This document shows, piece after piece, positions 56,779 through 64,000 of a stretch of 64,000 nt of DNA. The translations under genes and the position numbers were made by a program. The notes beneath the pieces are model-generated. The model ran no database searches. It was not told the DNA's origin and worked only from the letters and a program-made list of their open reading frames with translations. Source of the DNA: Bacteroidota bacterium (GTDB lineage: Bacteria; Bacteroidota; Bacteroidia; 2-12-FULL-35-15); assembly GCA_947469885.1 (NCBI GenBank), contig CANIQT010000021.1, positions 1 to 64,000 of the forward strand. The letters are read 5' to 3'. How positions within the stretch are numbered: the first letter of the stretch is position 1; each line of letters begins with the position of its first letter.

Positions 56779-58395
56779 ATGAAAACCATTTATCTTTATC
56801 TACTATCAGTATTAAGCGGGTTGCTGTTGGCATATGCATGGTTTCCTACCGGTCTCGCACCATTGCTTTTTATTGCTTTGGTTCCTTTACTGATGGTGGA
56901 ACAAGTAATATTTCATCACGAAAACAACTATAAAACACTCACACTTTTCGGTTGTGGTTTTCTTACTTTCTTAATTTGGAATGTAATTACCACTTATTGG
57001 ATAAAAAATGCTTCGATGGGAGGAGCGGTAATGGCAATCGTTTCCAACACTCTATTAATGACCATTGTGTTTTTATTATTTCATAAAGTAAAAAAACGTG
57101 TTGGTGAAAAATGGGGCAGTGTTATTTTTATTTGTTTCTGGATGACCTTTGAATTCATGCACCTTCGGTGGGATTTGTCATGGCCCTGGCTCATACTTGG
57201 TAACGGATTTGCAAACGACATCAACCGGATTCAATGGTACGAATACACCGGTGTGTTTGGAGGTAGTTTATGGATACTACTTATCAATTGTTTAATTGTA
57301 TCTGCTTTTTTAAATACCGAATCGAGTGGTAAGAACAGAAAACGGATTGTTATTTCAGTGATTGCCTTACTTGCCGTTCCTGCAATTATTTCTTTTCTGC
57401 TTAAAGTAAAGTATAATGATACAAATTCATTGTCTGATAAAAAAGCTTATAAGAAAGTGGTGGTAGTGCAGCCTAATATAGACCCCTATAATGTAAAATT
57501 TATTTACGGTTATCAGGGTCAACTGCAAAAAATGCTGCAACTTGCTGTGGAAAGAGTGGACACCACCACCGATTATTTATTGTTTCCCGAAACAGCACTT
57601 ACTGAAGGTATCCGAGAAGATGCGCTGTCGCAAAGTTCGAGCCTTGACATGTTAAAACATTTTATAAAACAGTTTCCGAAACTCAAATTGATAATAGGAG
57701 CTGATACACGGAAAGCTTATGGTTTCGGAGAAACCCCTTCGCTCACTGCCCGTAAATTTTCGGACACCAATGCGTATTACGAAGAATACAACACTGCCTT
57801 GCAATTAGATAGTAACAAACAAATACAGATATATCACAAATCGAAACTGGTGCCCGGTGTGGAAAAAATGCCTTTCCCTTTTCTTTTTAAATACTTTGAA
57901 AAGTATGCACTCGAATTAGGCGGAACAGCTGGTAGCCTTGGAGTGCAAGAAGAGAGAACTGTTTTTACTTCTTCTGATAGTTCATCTTCTACTGCTCCCG
58001 TAATTTGTTACGAAAGTATTTATGGTGAGTATGTAAGCGAGTATATTACCAATGGTGCCCAATTTATTTCTATCATCACCAACGATGGGTGGTGGGGCGA
58101 CACTCCAGGGTACAAACAACATTTGCAATATGGTGCATTGCGAGCAATCGAGACAAGGAGATGGGTTGCCCGCTCTGCGAATACAGGTATTTCATGCTTT
58201 ATTAATCCCTTGGGAGAAATTTTGCAACCAACCGATTGGTGGGTAACTGCCGTTATTACTCAAAAAATACAAATGAAAAGTGAAATTACTTTTTATTCCC
58301 GCTTTGGCGATTACATTGCAAGAGCAGCCATGTATATTTCTTTATTACTTATTATTTATTCATGGCTCATACGATTTAGAATAATTAAAAAATAA
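56779..58395 (+). CDS. lnt: Apolipoprotein N-acyltransferase
   Basis: Lnt adds the third acyl chain to lipoproteins in the inner membrane. The start is set at MKTIYLYLLSVLSG (ATG 56779), since the longer frame overlaps rodA by 113 bases. The 538-residue product has 5-6 N-terminal membrane helices (about 1-185), then a nitrilase-type domain with the Glu-Lys-Cys triad: FPETALTEG, 'HKSKLVPGVEKMPF' and 'PVICYESIYG'. A final membrane helix is near 515-535. TATCTTTG at 56765-56772 is only 7 bases from the ATG, so a transcript from it would have almost no leader. Confidence 0.95.
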   Translation: MKTIYLYLLSVLSGLLLAYAWFPTGLAPLLFIALVPLLMVEQVIFHHENNYKTLTLFGCGFLTFLIWNVITTYWIKNASMGGAVMAIVSNTLLMTIVFLLFHKVKKRVGEKWGSVIFICFWMTFEFMHLRWDLSWPWLILGNGFANDINRIQWYEYTGVFGGSLWILLINCLIVSAFLNTESSGKNRKRIVISVIALLAVPAIISFLLKVKYNDTNSLSDKKAYKKVVVVQPNIDPYNVKFIYGYQGQLQKMLQLAVERVDTTTDYLLFPETALTEGIREDALSQSSSLDMLKHFIKQFPKLKLIIGADTRKAYGFGETPSLTARKFSDTNAYYEEYNTALQLDSNKQIQIYHKSKLVPGVEKMPFPFLFKYFEKYALELGGTAGSLGVQEERTVFTSSDSSSSTAPVICYESIYGEYVSEYITNGAQFISIITNDGWWGDTPGYKQHLQYGALRAIETRRWVARSANTGISCFINPLGEILQPTDWWVTAVITQKIQMKSEITFYSRFGDYIARAAMYISLLLIIYSWLIRFRIIKK

Positions 58396-58396
58396 G

Positions 58397-58404
58397 TAGT
58401 TTTG
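58397..58404 (+). promoter_or_regulatory. Promoter -7 element TAGTTTTG (lpd)
   Basis: TAGTTTTGCA lies 26 bases before the lpd ATG. No -33 TTG was seen. Confidence 0.45.
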
Positions 58405-58429
58405 CATTATCATACTTAATAAAAAAATC

Positions 58430-59833
58430 ATGGAAAAATTTGATGTTACTATTATAGGCTCCGGTCCGGGTGGATATGTGGCGGCCATTCGCTGTGCACA
58501 ATTGGGAATGAAAACTGCCATCATTGAGCGTTACAATACTCTTGGTGGAACATGTTTAAATGTAGGTTGTATTCCTTCAAAGGCATTGCTTGATTCGTCA
58601 GAACATTTTCATAATGCTACACACACTTTTACTGAGCATGGAATTGATGTGAAGGAGGTTAAAGTGAATTTGAAACAAATGATAAAACGCAAAGGCGATG
58701 TGGTGAAACAAACCTGCGATGGTATTAATTTTCTGATGAAGAAAAATAAAATTACTGTTTACACTGGTCATGGTTCGTTTGTAAATGCAACCAACATTGA
58801 GATTGCAGGAACTGATGGAAAGAAAACTCAAATTGAAAGTTCGAAAACGATAATTGCTACCGGCTCTAAACCATCTTCTTTGCCAGGAATTGTAATTGAC
58901 AAAAAAAGAATTATTACTTCTACTGAAGCATTGGAATTGACAGAAGTTCCAAAACATATGATTATAATTGGTGGTGGTGTTATTGGTTTGGAATTAGGCT
59001 CGGTGTATGCACGATTGGGGTCAAAGATTTCGGTGGTGGAATTTACTGCAGGAATTATAAGTACAATGGATGTAGCACTGGGCAAGGAGTTGCAGAAGAG
59101 TTTGAAGAAACTTGGCTTCGAATTTTATTTTAATCATAAAGTAACAGGAGCTACAGCAAAAGGAAAAGAGGTGACTGTGACTGCTGAAAATGATAAAGGC
59201 GAAAAGGTTGAATTTAAAGGAGATTACTGTTTGGTTTCTGTTGGCAGAAAACCTTATACTGATAATCTTGGTTTGGACAAAGCAGGTGTAAACCTTGATA
59301 ACAGAGGGCGAATAGAAACAAACGACCAGTTGCAAACCAACATTGCCAACATTTATGCTATAGGCGATGTGGTAAAGGGAGCAATGTTGGCACACAAAGC
59401 AGAGGAAGAAGGAGTTTTTGTTGCTGAAACAATGATGGGACAAAAACCTCATATCAATTATAATTTAATTCCAGGTGTGGTTTATACTTGGCCCGAAGTA
59501 GCTGCTGTTGGCTACACAGAGGAGCAACTGAAAGAACAAGGAAAAAAATACCGTGTTGGAAACTTTCCGTTCAAAGCAAGTGGCAGAGCACGTGCATCAA
59601 TGGATACGGATGGTTTTGTAAAAGTATTGGCTGATGAAACGTCTGATGAAATTCTGGGAGTACACATGATTGGACCTCGCACAGCGGATATGATTGCGGA
59701 AGCGGTGGTGGCTATGGAATACCGTGCAAGTGCTGAAGATATTTCGCGCATGAGTCATGCTCATCCTACATTTACAGAAGCTATGAAAGAGGCGTGTTTG
59801 GATGCTACCGGCAAAAGAGCATTGCACATTTAA
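58430..59833 (+). CDS. lpd: Dihydrolipoyl dehydrogenase (E3)
   Basis: E3 reoxidises lipoamide in pyruvate, 2-oxoglutarate and related dehydrogenase complexes and in the glycine cleavage system. The 467-residue product has the FAD motif GSGPGGYVAAIRCAQLG, the redox disulfide GGTCLNVGCIPSK, the NAD motif 'IIIGGGVIGLELGSVYARLG', and the C-terminal His-Glu pair HAHPTFTEAMKE. lipA at 27780 makes the cofactor used by the same complexes. Its stop is one base from the stop of the convergent T9SS gene. Confidence 0.97.
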   Translation: MEKFDVTIIGSGPGGYVAAIRCAQLGMKTAIIERYNTLGGTCLNVGCIPSKALLDSSEHFHNATHTFTEHGIDVKEVKVNLKQMIKRKGDVVKQTCDGINFLMKKNKITVYTGHGSFVNATNIEIAGTDGKKTQIESSKTIIATGSKPSSLPGIVIDKKRIITSTEALELTEVPKHMIIIGGGVIGLELGSVYARLGSKISVVEFTAGIISTMDVALGKELQKSLKKLGFEFYFNHKVTGATAKGKEVTVTAENDKGEKVEFKGDYCLVSVGRKPYTDNLGLDKAGVNLDNRGRIETNDQLQTNIANIYAIGDVVKGAMLAHKAEEEGVFVAETMMGQKPHINYNLIPGVVYTWPEVAAVGYTEEQLKEQGKKYRVGNFPFKASGRARASMDTDGFVKVLADETSDEILGVHMIGPRTADMIAEAVVAMEYRASAEDISRMSHAHPTFTEAMKEACLDATGKRALHI

Positions 59834-59834
59834 C

Positions 59835-62165
59835 CTACTGCTTCACTAATTTTACACCTTGTGTTTTGGTACTCATGGTTAGTACTATAAAATAAATTCC
59901 TGTCGGAAACTTACTTATCGTGATAGTGTGTTTTTGTTTACCTGTTGTGTTTTCCATTTGCTCTTCATAAATTTCTTTTCCCATTGCATCTGCTATTTTT
60001 AAAATAGAAGTAGTACCATCTGCCTCATAGAATAAATCAATTGTATTTTTTGCAGGATTGGGTGTTACAACAAAAGTGGCATCTTCATCACCAATACTAA
60101 CGGGGACTATTGCAGAATATTTATAATCCCCGTTCAAGTCGGTTTGTTTGAGCTGGTAATAATAAATTCCTGTTTCCACAGTTGCATCATTTAGTGAATA
60201 CGAAAGTGCAGTAATGCTGTTTCCGCCAGGTGCCAGGCTTTGCACAATGCCCATTGCTGAATAAATAATTCCATTCGTAGTTCGTTCCACTGTAAAATAA
60301 TCATTGTTGGTTTCTGTAGCAGTGCTCCATTTCACATCCACCGTCTTACCATTGTATTTTGCATCAAAATTTGTGAGCTCCACCGGAAGCGGACAATCAG
60401 CAATGTTGAAGGTAAAAGTAGCTGTTTGCGCCACTCCGCAGGCATCGGTGACAGTGGCGGTGTAGGTAAATGCACCGTTTGCACTTTGGTTTACGGTGAG
60501 TGTAGAGCTGGTACTACCGCCCGGACTCCATGAATAGGTGTAGCCCGGAACCCCATATAATGCTGATGGGTTCAAGGTGGTGTTTACATTGCAATTTCCA
60601 CTAACGCTGGAAGTGCCACTTCCAGCAACGTTTCCCAACAATTCTAATGTGTGTCCTTGCAAGGTTACTGACCAACTGTTGAGGTGAGAGCACGTGTTGG
60701 CGGCATACACACAGCTTCCGCAATTAGCACCACCACAACCCCACTGATTTAGAAAAAGTCTGAAATTAATATTTTGTGCTGCGCACGAAGGTGGAATACA
60801 AGTAGCCAAACTTGACATACCACTGGAACCAAAACCAAATGCAGGATTCCATGTGCCAAACACATTGCAACCTACCAAACACCCCCAGATAATTCCGGGT
60901 GCACCCACAGGCGATGCTCCTCCGCAACTGGAAGTGATGTAAAGCTGGTCTTTGTTCAGTCGACAGTTTTGACCTGCTCCACAACCGCACGTATTGTCGG
61001 TGTTGGTGATGCTTGCCGTAGCCGAACACCCTGTGTAAGTGGCACCTCCTGGCACTGCAACAGTAATTCCGTTGGAACAAAATATAGGCGATGTGCCCGC
61101 TCCGGTAGGATTAACAGCCGAATTGTAAGCACCATAAGTCACCAACGGGTCGATGGTGAGGGGATAGCTAATTTGAGGATTATTGAACACATCGCTGTAA
61201 ACACTCATCATCACTGCATTTCCAGAAACGGAATAATATCCTTTGGCTCCTAAATTTGAATAAATGGCATCATCAATATGTATAACACCATACACATATT
61301 GCGAATGTCCAGTTGCGTCATTAATAGTTAAGCTGCCCGAAAAGCCTTTCTGTTCTACATTTCCTGAATAGGTGGAAACATTGTAACCGTGTGGTAAATC
61401 GAGAGAATCTACAAACACCAGCCGGCTGCTGCCTGTGCGGGCATGATGCAAAACAAAATTACTTTTAACACTGTGTTCCGAAAACTGTAGTATCAAATCT
61501 ATATCAGGAAAAATATTTTGAATGAAAATTCCATTATCACCCACAGTGTATTGCTGCCAGTTTGCCTTATAAAAACTGGCATTTCCGGATTGGTCGTATT
61601 CCATCAACGAAAAATGATTGAAGCCGAATACATTGTTGCCATCGTACATTGTGGTTTTTTTTTCTACTACATCTAACCCACAGACCAGCGGCTGCTGTGC
61701 TGCTTGGTAATGTTGAGCATCTACCTTTTTTAAACGAGGGTCGATTGAGAGCCAATTGTTATCTTTAAAATAATTAATAGGTGCAGAAGATTTTTGTAAA
61801 TAAAAAACTGAAGGGTTTTCGGAATCTCTGAAATACCTTTCATCAGAGGTTCTCCGCCCTAATTCCTCAAAAACATTTTCGAGTGGGGAGCCATAGGGCA
61901 TGAATCCAAAATCGGGATTAGACTGATACGAAAGAGGAACAGCAGCTGAGGCAATTGTTTTGTTGTAAGTGGTGGGAGCGATAAGTTGATAAAAATTGCT
62001 TTGATCAAAAGTTTTTAAACCGTTTTCTGTTTGATGTGTAGTATCAATTCCGGGCTTGGCAAGTTTGGCTGTGTAAGTGGTATTCCCATTCTGACCCAAC
62101 CCCCAAAAAGCAAAGCAAGTGAGGTAAACCGACAACCAATGGCGAATAACAGTTTTCATTTTCAA
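59835..62165 (-). CDS. Large secreted protein with unknown N-terminal region and T9SS sorting domain
   Basis: The 776-residue product has a signal peptide (VYLTCFAFWGLGQ). Residues about 60-350 form a region I do not recognise as a named domain ('NNWLSIDPRLKKVDAQHYQA', 'NVFGFNHFSLMEYDQ', 'NIFPDIDLILQFSEHSVKSN', 'ISYPLTIDPLVTYG'). It recalls the N-termini of other large Bacteroidota surface proteins. Residues about 365-500 are Cys- and Gly-rich with many CGG/CGC pairs, likely disulfide-bonded. An Ig-like module (about 520-590), a fibronectin-III-like module (about 600-680, VELTNFDAKYNGKTVDVKWS) and a sorting domain (from FVVTPNPAKN to the end) follow. Its stop is one base from that of lpd, with no terminator hairpin between them. 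Confidence 0.78.
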   Translation of the reverse strand: MKMKTVIRHWLSVYLTCFAFWGLGQNGNTTYTAKLAKPGIDTTHQTENGLKTFDQSNFYQLIAPTTYNKTIASAAVPLSYQSNPDFGFMPYGSPLENVFEELGRRTSDERYFRDSENPSVFYLQKSSAPINYFKDNNWLSIDPRLKKVDAQHYQAAQQPLVCGLDVVEKKTTMYDGNNVFGFNHFSLMEYDQSGNASFYKANWQQYTVGDNGIFIQNIFPDIDLILQFSEHSVKSNFVLHHARTGSSRLVFVDSLDLPHGYNVSTYSGNVEQKGFSGSLTINDATGHSQYVYGVIHIDDAIYSNLGAKGYYSVSGNAVMMSVYSDVFNNPQISYPLTIDPLVTYGAYNSAVNPTGAGTSPIFCSNGITVAVPGGATYTGCSATASITNTDNTCGCGAGQNCRLNKDQLYITSSCGGASPVGAPGIIWGCLVGCNVFGTWNPAFGFGSSGMSSLATCIPPSCAAQNINFRLFLNQWGCGGANCGSCVYAANTCSHLNSWSVTLQGHTLELLGNVAGSGTSSVSGNCNVNTTLNPSALYGVPGYTYSWSPGGSTSSTLTVNQSANGAFTYTATVTDACGVAQTATFTFNIADCPLPVELTNFDAKYNGKTVDVKWSTATETNNDYFTVERTTNGIIYSAMGIVQSLAPGGNSITALSYSLNDATVETGIYYYQLKQTDLNGDYKYSAIVPVSIGDEDATFVVTPNPAKNTIDLFYEADGTTSILKIADAMGKEIYEEQMENTTGKQKHTITISKFPTGIYFIVLTMSTKTQGVKLVKQ

Positions 62166-62297
62166 AGAAATTCATATTGCTAACGCAAAGTTATACCTTT
62201 TAATTTTAATATGAAATTAATATGCGGTTTATTTTACTTCTGTTTTTTTTAGTTGTTATTGAAAAAACAAACAATGGCTTTATAAAAATATATAATA

Positions 62298-62342
62298 GGT
62301 GTTGACGTGAAGGATTGTAAAAGAGAGGAAGTGATAAAATAA
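62298..62342 (+). pseudogene. Remnant of a T9SS sorting-domain 3' end
   Basis: Fourteen codons and a stop, GVDVKDCKREEVIK, match the end of the CotH protein (VNGKDYKRVEVIK and stop at 8958-9000) closely at both DNA and protein level. Just upstream, GFIKIYN (about 62272-62295, shifted frame) resembles the NTIKIYS strand of the same domain, with the intervening part missing. This is a deleted gene end on the plus strand. Confidence 0.6.
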
Positions 62343-62380
62343 AAATCCCCCTCCGAACAAACGGAACGGGATTTTTTTTG
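62341..62380 (-). terminator. Terminator downstream of the lysine-run gene
   Basis: AAAAATCCC and CGGGATTTTT enclose a CCG...CGG inner stem. T-runs lie on both strands. Confidence 0.6.
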
Positions 62381-62405
62381 TAAGCAATTATCTCCATTTA
62401 TTCTT

Positions 62406-62735
62406 TTACTTTTTTTTCTTCGCTGGTTTCTTTTTCTTGTGAACGGTCTTCTTCTTTTTTTTCTTTTTCTTTTTGTGAACTGGTTTCTTCTTTTTTTTCT
62501 TCTTCTTTTTCTTAACAGGTTTTTTTTTCTTTTTTTTCTTTGAAGCTTTTTTCTTTTTAGGATGGTCGTTTTGTGTCAATCCATGAAAGATAGAATTTTG
62601 TTGTTGTTCAGCGGTAGTTGAATGAAGAGGAGAATTAAAACCTTGATGGGTTAGAGAGTTGTTTTCGGCATTTCCCAAAAAGCAAAAGGAGATGATTAGA
62701 ACATATAGTATAAAATATTTTGATTTCATTGCCAT
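62406..62735 (-). CDS. Secreted lysine-run protein
   Basis: The product has about 109 residues from the ATG at 62735 (MAMKSKYF) or 107 from 62729 (MKSKYF); a longer frame to 62747 starts inside a palindromic repeat. A signal peptide (YVLIISFCFLGNAE) is followed by about 35 polar residues with Gln and His, then about 55 residues made almost only of Lys with PVHKKKK or TVHKKKK interruptions. The tail is a pI-extreme, disordered polycation that could bind DNA, LPS or other polyanions; histone-H1-like tails have similar composition. Long A-runs in the coding strand make the length likely to vary. A real gene is suggested by the signal peptide and the following terminator. Confidence 0.6.
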   Translation of the reverse strand: MAMKSKYFILYVLIISFCFLGNAENNSLTHQGFNSPLHSTTAEQQQNSIFHGLTQNDHPKKKKASKKKKKKKPVKKKKKKKKKKPVHKKKKKKKKKTVHKKKKPAKKKK

Positions 62736-62747
62736 CCCCACCCCCAA

Positions 62748-62771
62748 CCCCCTCCTTGAAAGAAGGAGGGG
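62748..62771. repeat. REP-like GC-rich palindrome
   Basis: CCCCCTCCTT (62748-62757) pairs with AAGGAGGGG (62763-62771), preceded by CCCCACCCCC. It is the same family as 6671 and lies directly upstream of the lysine-run gene. Confidence 0.8.
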
Positions 62772-62795
62772 ATGACGAAGTCTAAAAGTAAGTTC

Positions 62796-64000
62796 TTATT
62801 GAAGTACTATTTTTTTATTAATTACGTTTTTGTTTTCATCAATAATCTTTAAGAAATAAATTCCTTTTGCAACGCCTGTTAAATCAATTGTTACACTTTT
62901 ATTATTGACCAATGACCAATGACTAATGACCACTTCTCCCAAAACATTCATTACTTTCAAATCTGAAATCTGAAATTTGAAATTTGAAATTTGAAATATC
63001 CCTGAAGTAGGATTCGGATAAATTCCTAATTCCTCATTCCTAATTCCTAATTCCCCTACTCCAACGGTTGTTCCCTGTCCCGGATTACCAACCACTGTTA
63101 ATGCTATAGGTTGAAGATGGGTGTGTAATGAATCAACTGCAAATAACGAATCGCAATACGTGCTAGTGCAACCAGCACCATTGTCAACAGTTAAGCATAA
63201 CTGATAAGGACCTGCTCCTAAATAATTGTGAACCGGATGCTGTACTGTGGAAGTAGTCATATCTCCAAAGTCCCATAAATAGGAAAGATTAGAGCCATAC
63301 GATAAATCTGTAATGGTGTAAGCATTCGGATTTAAACTTGTAGTATCGTGTGCAACATTGAATAAAGCATTGCAAGTAGTTAATGTTCCTGTAACATTTA
63401 ATGTTTGACATACAGTGCCCGAACAAGCACCATTAGCAGCTGTCAGGCATACATTATAAATTCCTGCAATGGCGTAAGTATGCGATGGTGAAACAAGTGT
63501 AGAAACCGCACCATCGCCAAAATCCCAAGCATACGTTAAGCCCCCACCATAAGTAGCATTAAACATAGTATAATTAAACGCATTGGTAGAATCGGGCATT
63601 ATATTAAAATTGATAGCTTGAGTACCAACAGATAAATACATGGTATCGCTGGTGTAAGTTGGGCAAACTAACGGACCCATTGCAGTTACTGTGTTTTGCA
63701 TCCAACTACTACCAAATCCTGACACAATAGATACTGTAATTGTATTCGTTCCTTGTCCGCTGGTAATGGTTTCGCCTATTCCAACTGTCCAATTATAAGA
63801 AATAGCTTGGGGTACAACATTAGTAGATAACGTATAAGTACTAGCTCCGCAAGGCAATGTTACATCAGGACCAATGTTAACAGTGCCGCCAAAGTTTATG
63901 GTTATTGTGCTGGTTGCATTTACAGCAGGGCAACCTCCAAAGGCAGCAATGGTATTGGTAACGGTGTAGGTGCCCGGAACACTCATATTTATACTAACTA
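62796..64000 (-). CDS. T9SS-secreted PKD-domain protein, N-terminus outside the window
   Basis: The frame is open to the window edge, so the ATG at 63986 is probably internal and the gene is 5'-truncated here. At least 400 codons remain. Repeated Ig/PKD modules are visible: 'PQAISYNWTVGIGETITSGQ', 'LTYAWDFGDGAVSTLVSPSH' and 'LSYLWDFGDMTTSTVQHPVH', each ending in a C-L-T strand (NVCLTAANG, QLCLTVDNG). The sorting domain begins after the linker GELGIRNEELG (IYPNPTSG) and ends KKIVLQ. Its strand and loop SNFKFQISDLKVM and ISHWSLVNNKSV are encoded by simple DNA microrepeats. The function is unknown; such proteins often act as surface adhesins. Confidence 0.85.
   Translation of the reverse strand, partial: VSINMSVPGTYTVTNTIAAFGGCPAVNATSTITINFGGTVNIGPDVTLPCGASTYTLSTNVVPQAISYNWTVGIGETITSGQGTNTITVSIVSGFGSSWMQNTVTAMGPLVCPTYTSDTMYLSVGTQAINFNIMPDSTNAFNYTMFNATYGGGLTYAWDFGDGAVSTLVSPSHTYAIAGIYNVCLTAANGACSGTVCQTLNVTGTLTTCNALFNVAHDTTSLNPNAYTITDLSYGSNLSYLWDFGDMTTSTVQHPVHNYLGAGPYQLCLTVDNGAGCTSTYCDSLFAVDSLHTHLQPIALTVVGNPGQGTTVGVGELGIRNEELGIYPNPTSGIFQISNFKFQISDLKVMNVLGEVVISHWSLVNNKSVTIDLTGVAKGIYFLKIIDENKNVINKKIVLQ

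Overview
The window is AT-rich bacterial DNA that looks like a chromosome segment of a member of the Bacteroidota. Four signs support this. Eight secreted proteins end in a type IX secretion (T9SS) C-terminal sorting domain with the 'YPNPT/S' signature. Promoters match the Bacteroidota -7 element TAnnTTTG, often extended to TTTGCACCCC. Genes lack Shine-Dalgarno sequences and start after A-rich leaders. The gene orders rpsU-xer and purH-mreBCD-mrdA-rodA are also typical. I cannot assign an order or genus from sequence alone.

Layout: 1-9000 holds secreted proteins (beta-propeller-like, arylsulfotransferase-like, CotH kinase) plus an accessory island (308-aa protein, 21-bp array, 33-aa ORF). 9100-14820 is core: tRNA-Phe, uvrC, pth, rplY, prs, tRNA-Leu. 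14859-17830 is accessory: a ParE-type toxin-antitoxin pair, a lipoprotein, a LytTR regulator, a second 21-bp array and a 205-aa protein. 17867-30990 mixes an M4 metalloprotease, a PhoH-like ATPase, a TumA/TumE-type toxin-antitoxin pair, a lytic transglycosylase, a TonB-type receptor, lipA, OsmC and ung. 30997-35279 is a minus-strand run (M23 peptidase, dxr, rseP, hypothetical). 35535-37430 holds hsp20 and a third accessory island (149-aa protein, 21-bp array, frameshifted HTH gene). 37616-49353 carries two amino-acid permeases, a ComEA-like protein, apt, a beta-helix protein, an acyl-CoA dehydrogenase, rpsU, xer, a desaturase and an FtsX/MacB-like permease. 49543-59833 is purH, the rod-shape operon, lnt and lpd. 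59835-64000 holds two T9SS cargo genes, the last running off the window, and a lysine-run protein.

The most unusual signal is a set of four tandem arrays, plus a two-copy pair, that all have a repeat period of exactly 21 bp although their unit sequences are unrelated (3141-3392, 16751-16792, 16857-17052, 24920-25087, 36841-37016). Three arrays sit beside small genes encoding unrecognised, apparently cytoplasmic proteins. In those islands I find no exact TAnnTTTG element in front of the array-linked genes, while most other transcription units have one. Twenty-one bp is two helical turns and also seven codons, so the arrays could be phased protein-binding DNA, a transcribed repeat RNA or, less likely, coding repeats.

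A second layer is dispersed small repeats: GC-rich REP-like palindromes, a 33-bp palindrome present twice, and simple 7-9 bp microrepeats. The microrepeats occur both between genes and in frame in the linker and loops of T9SS sorting domains.
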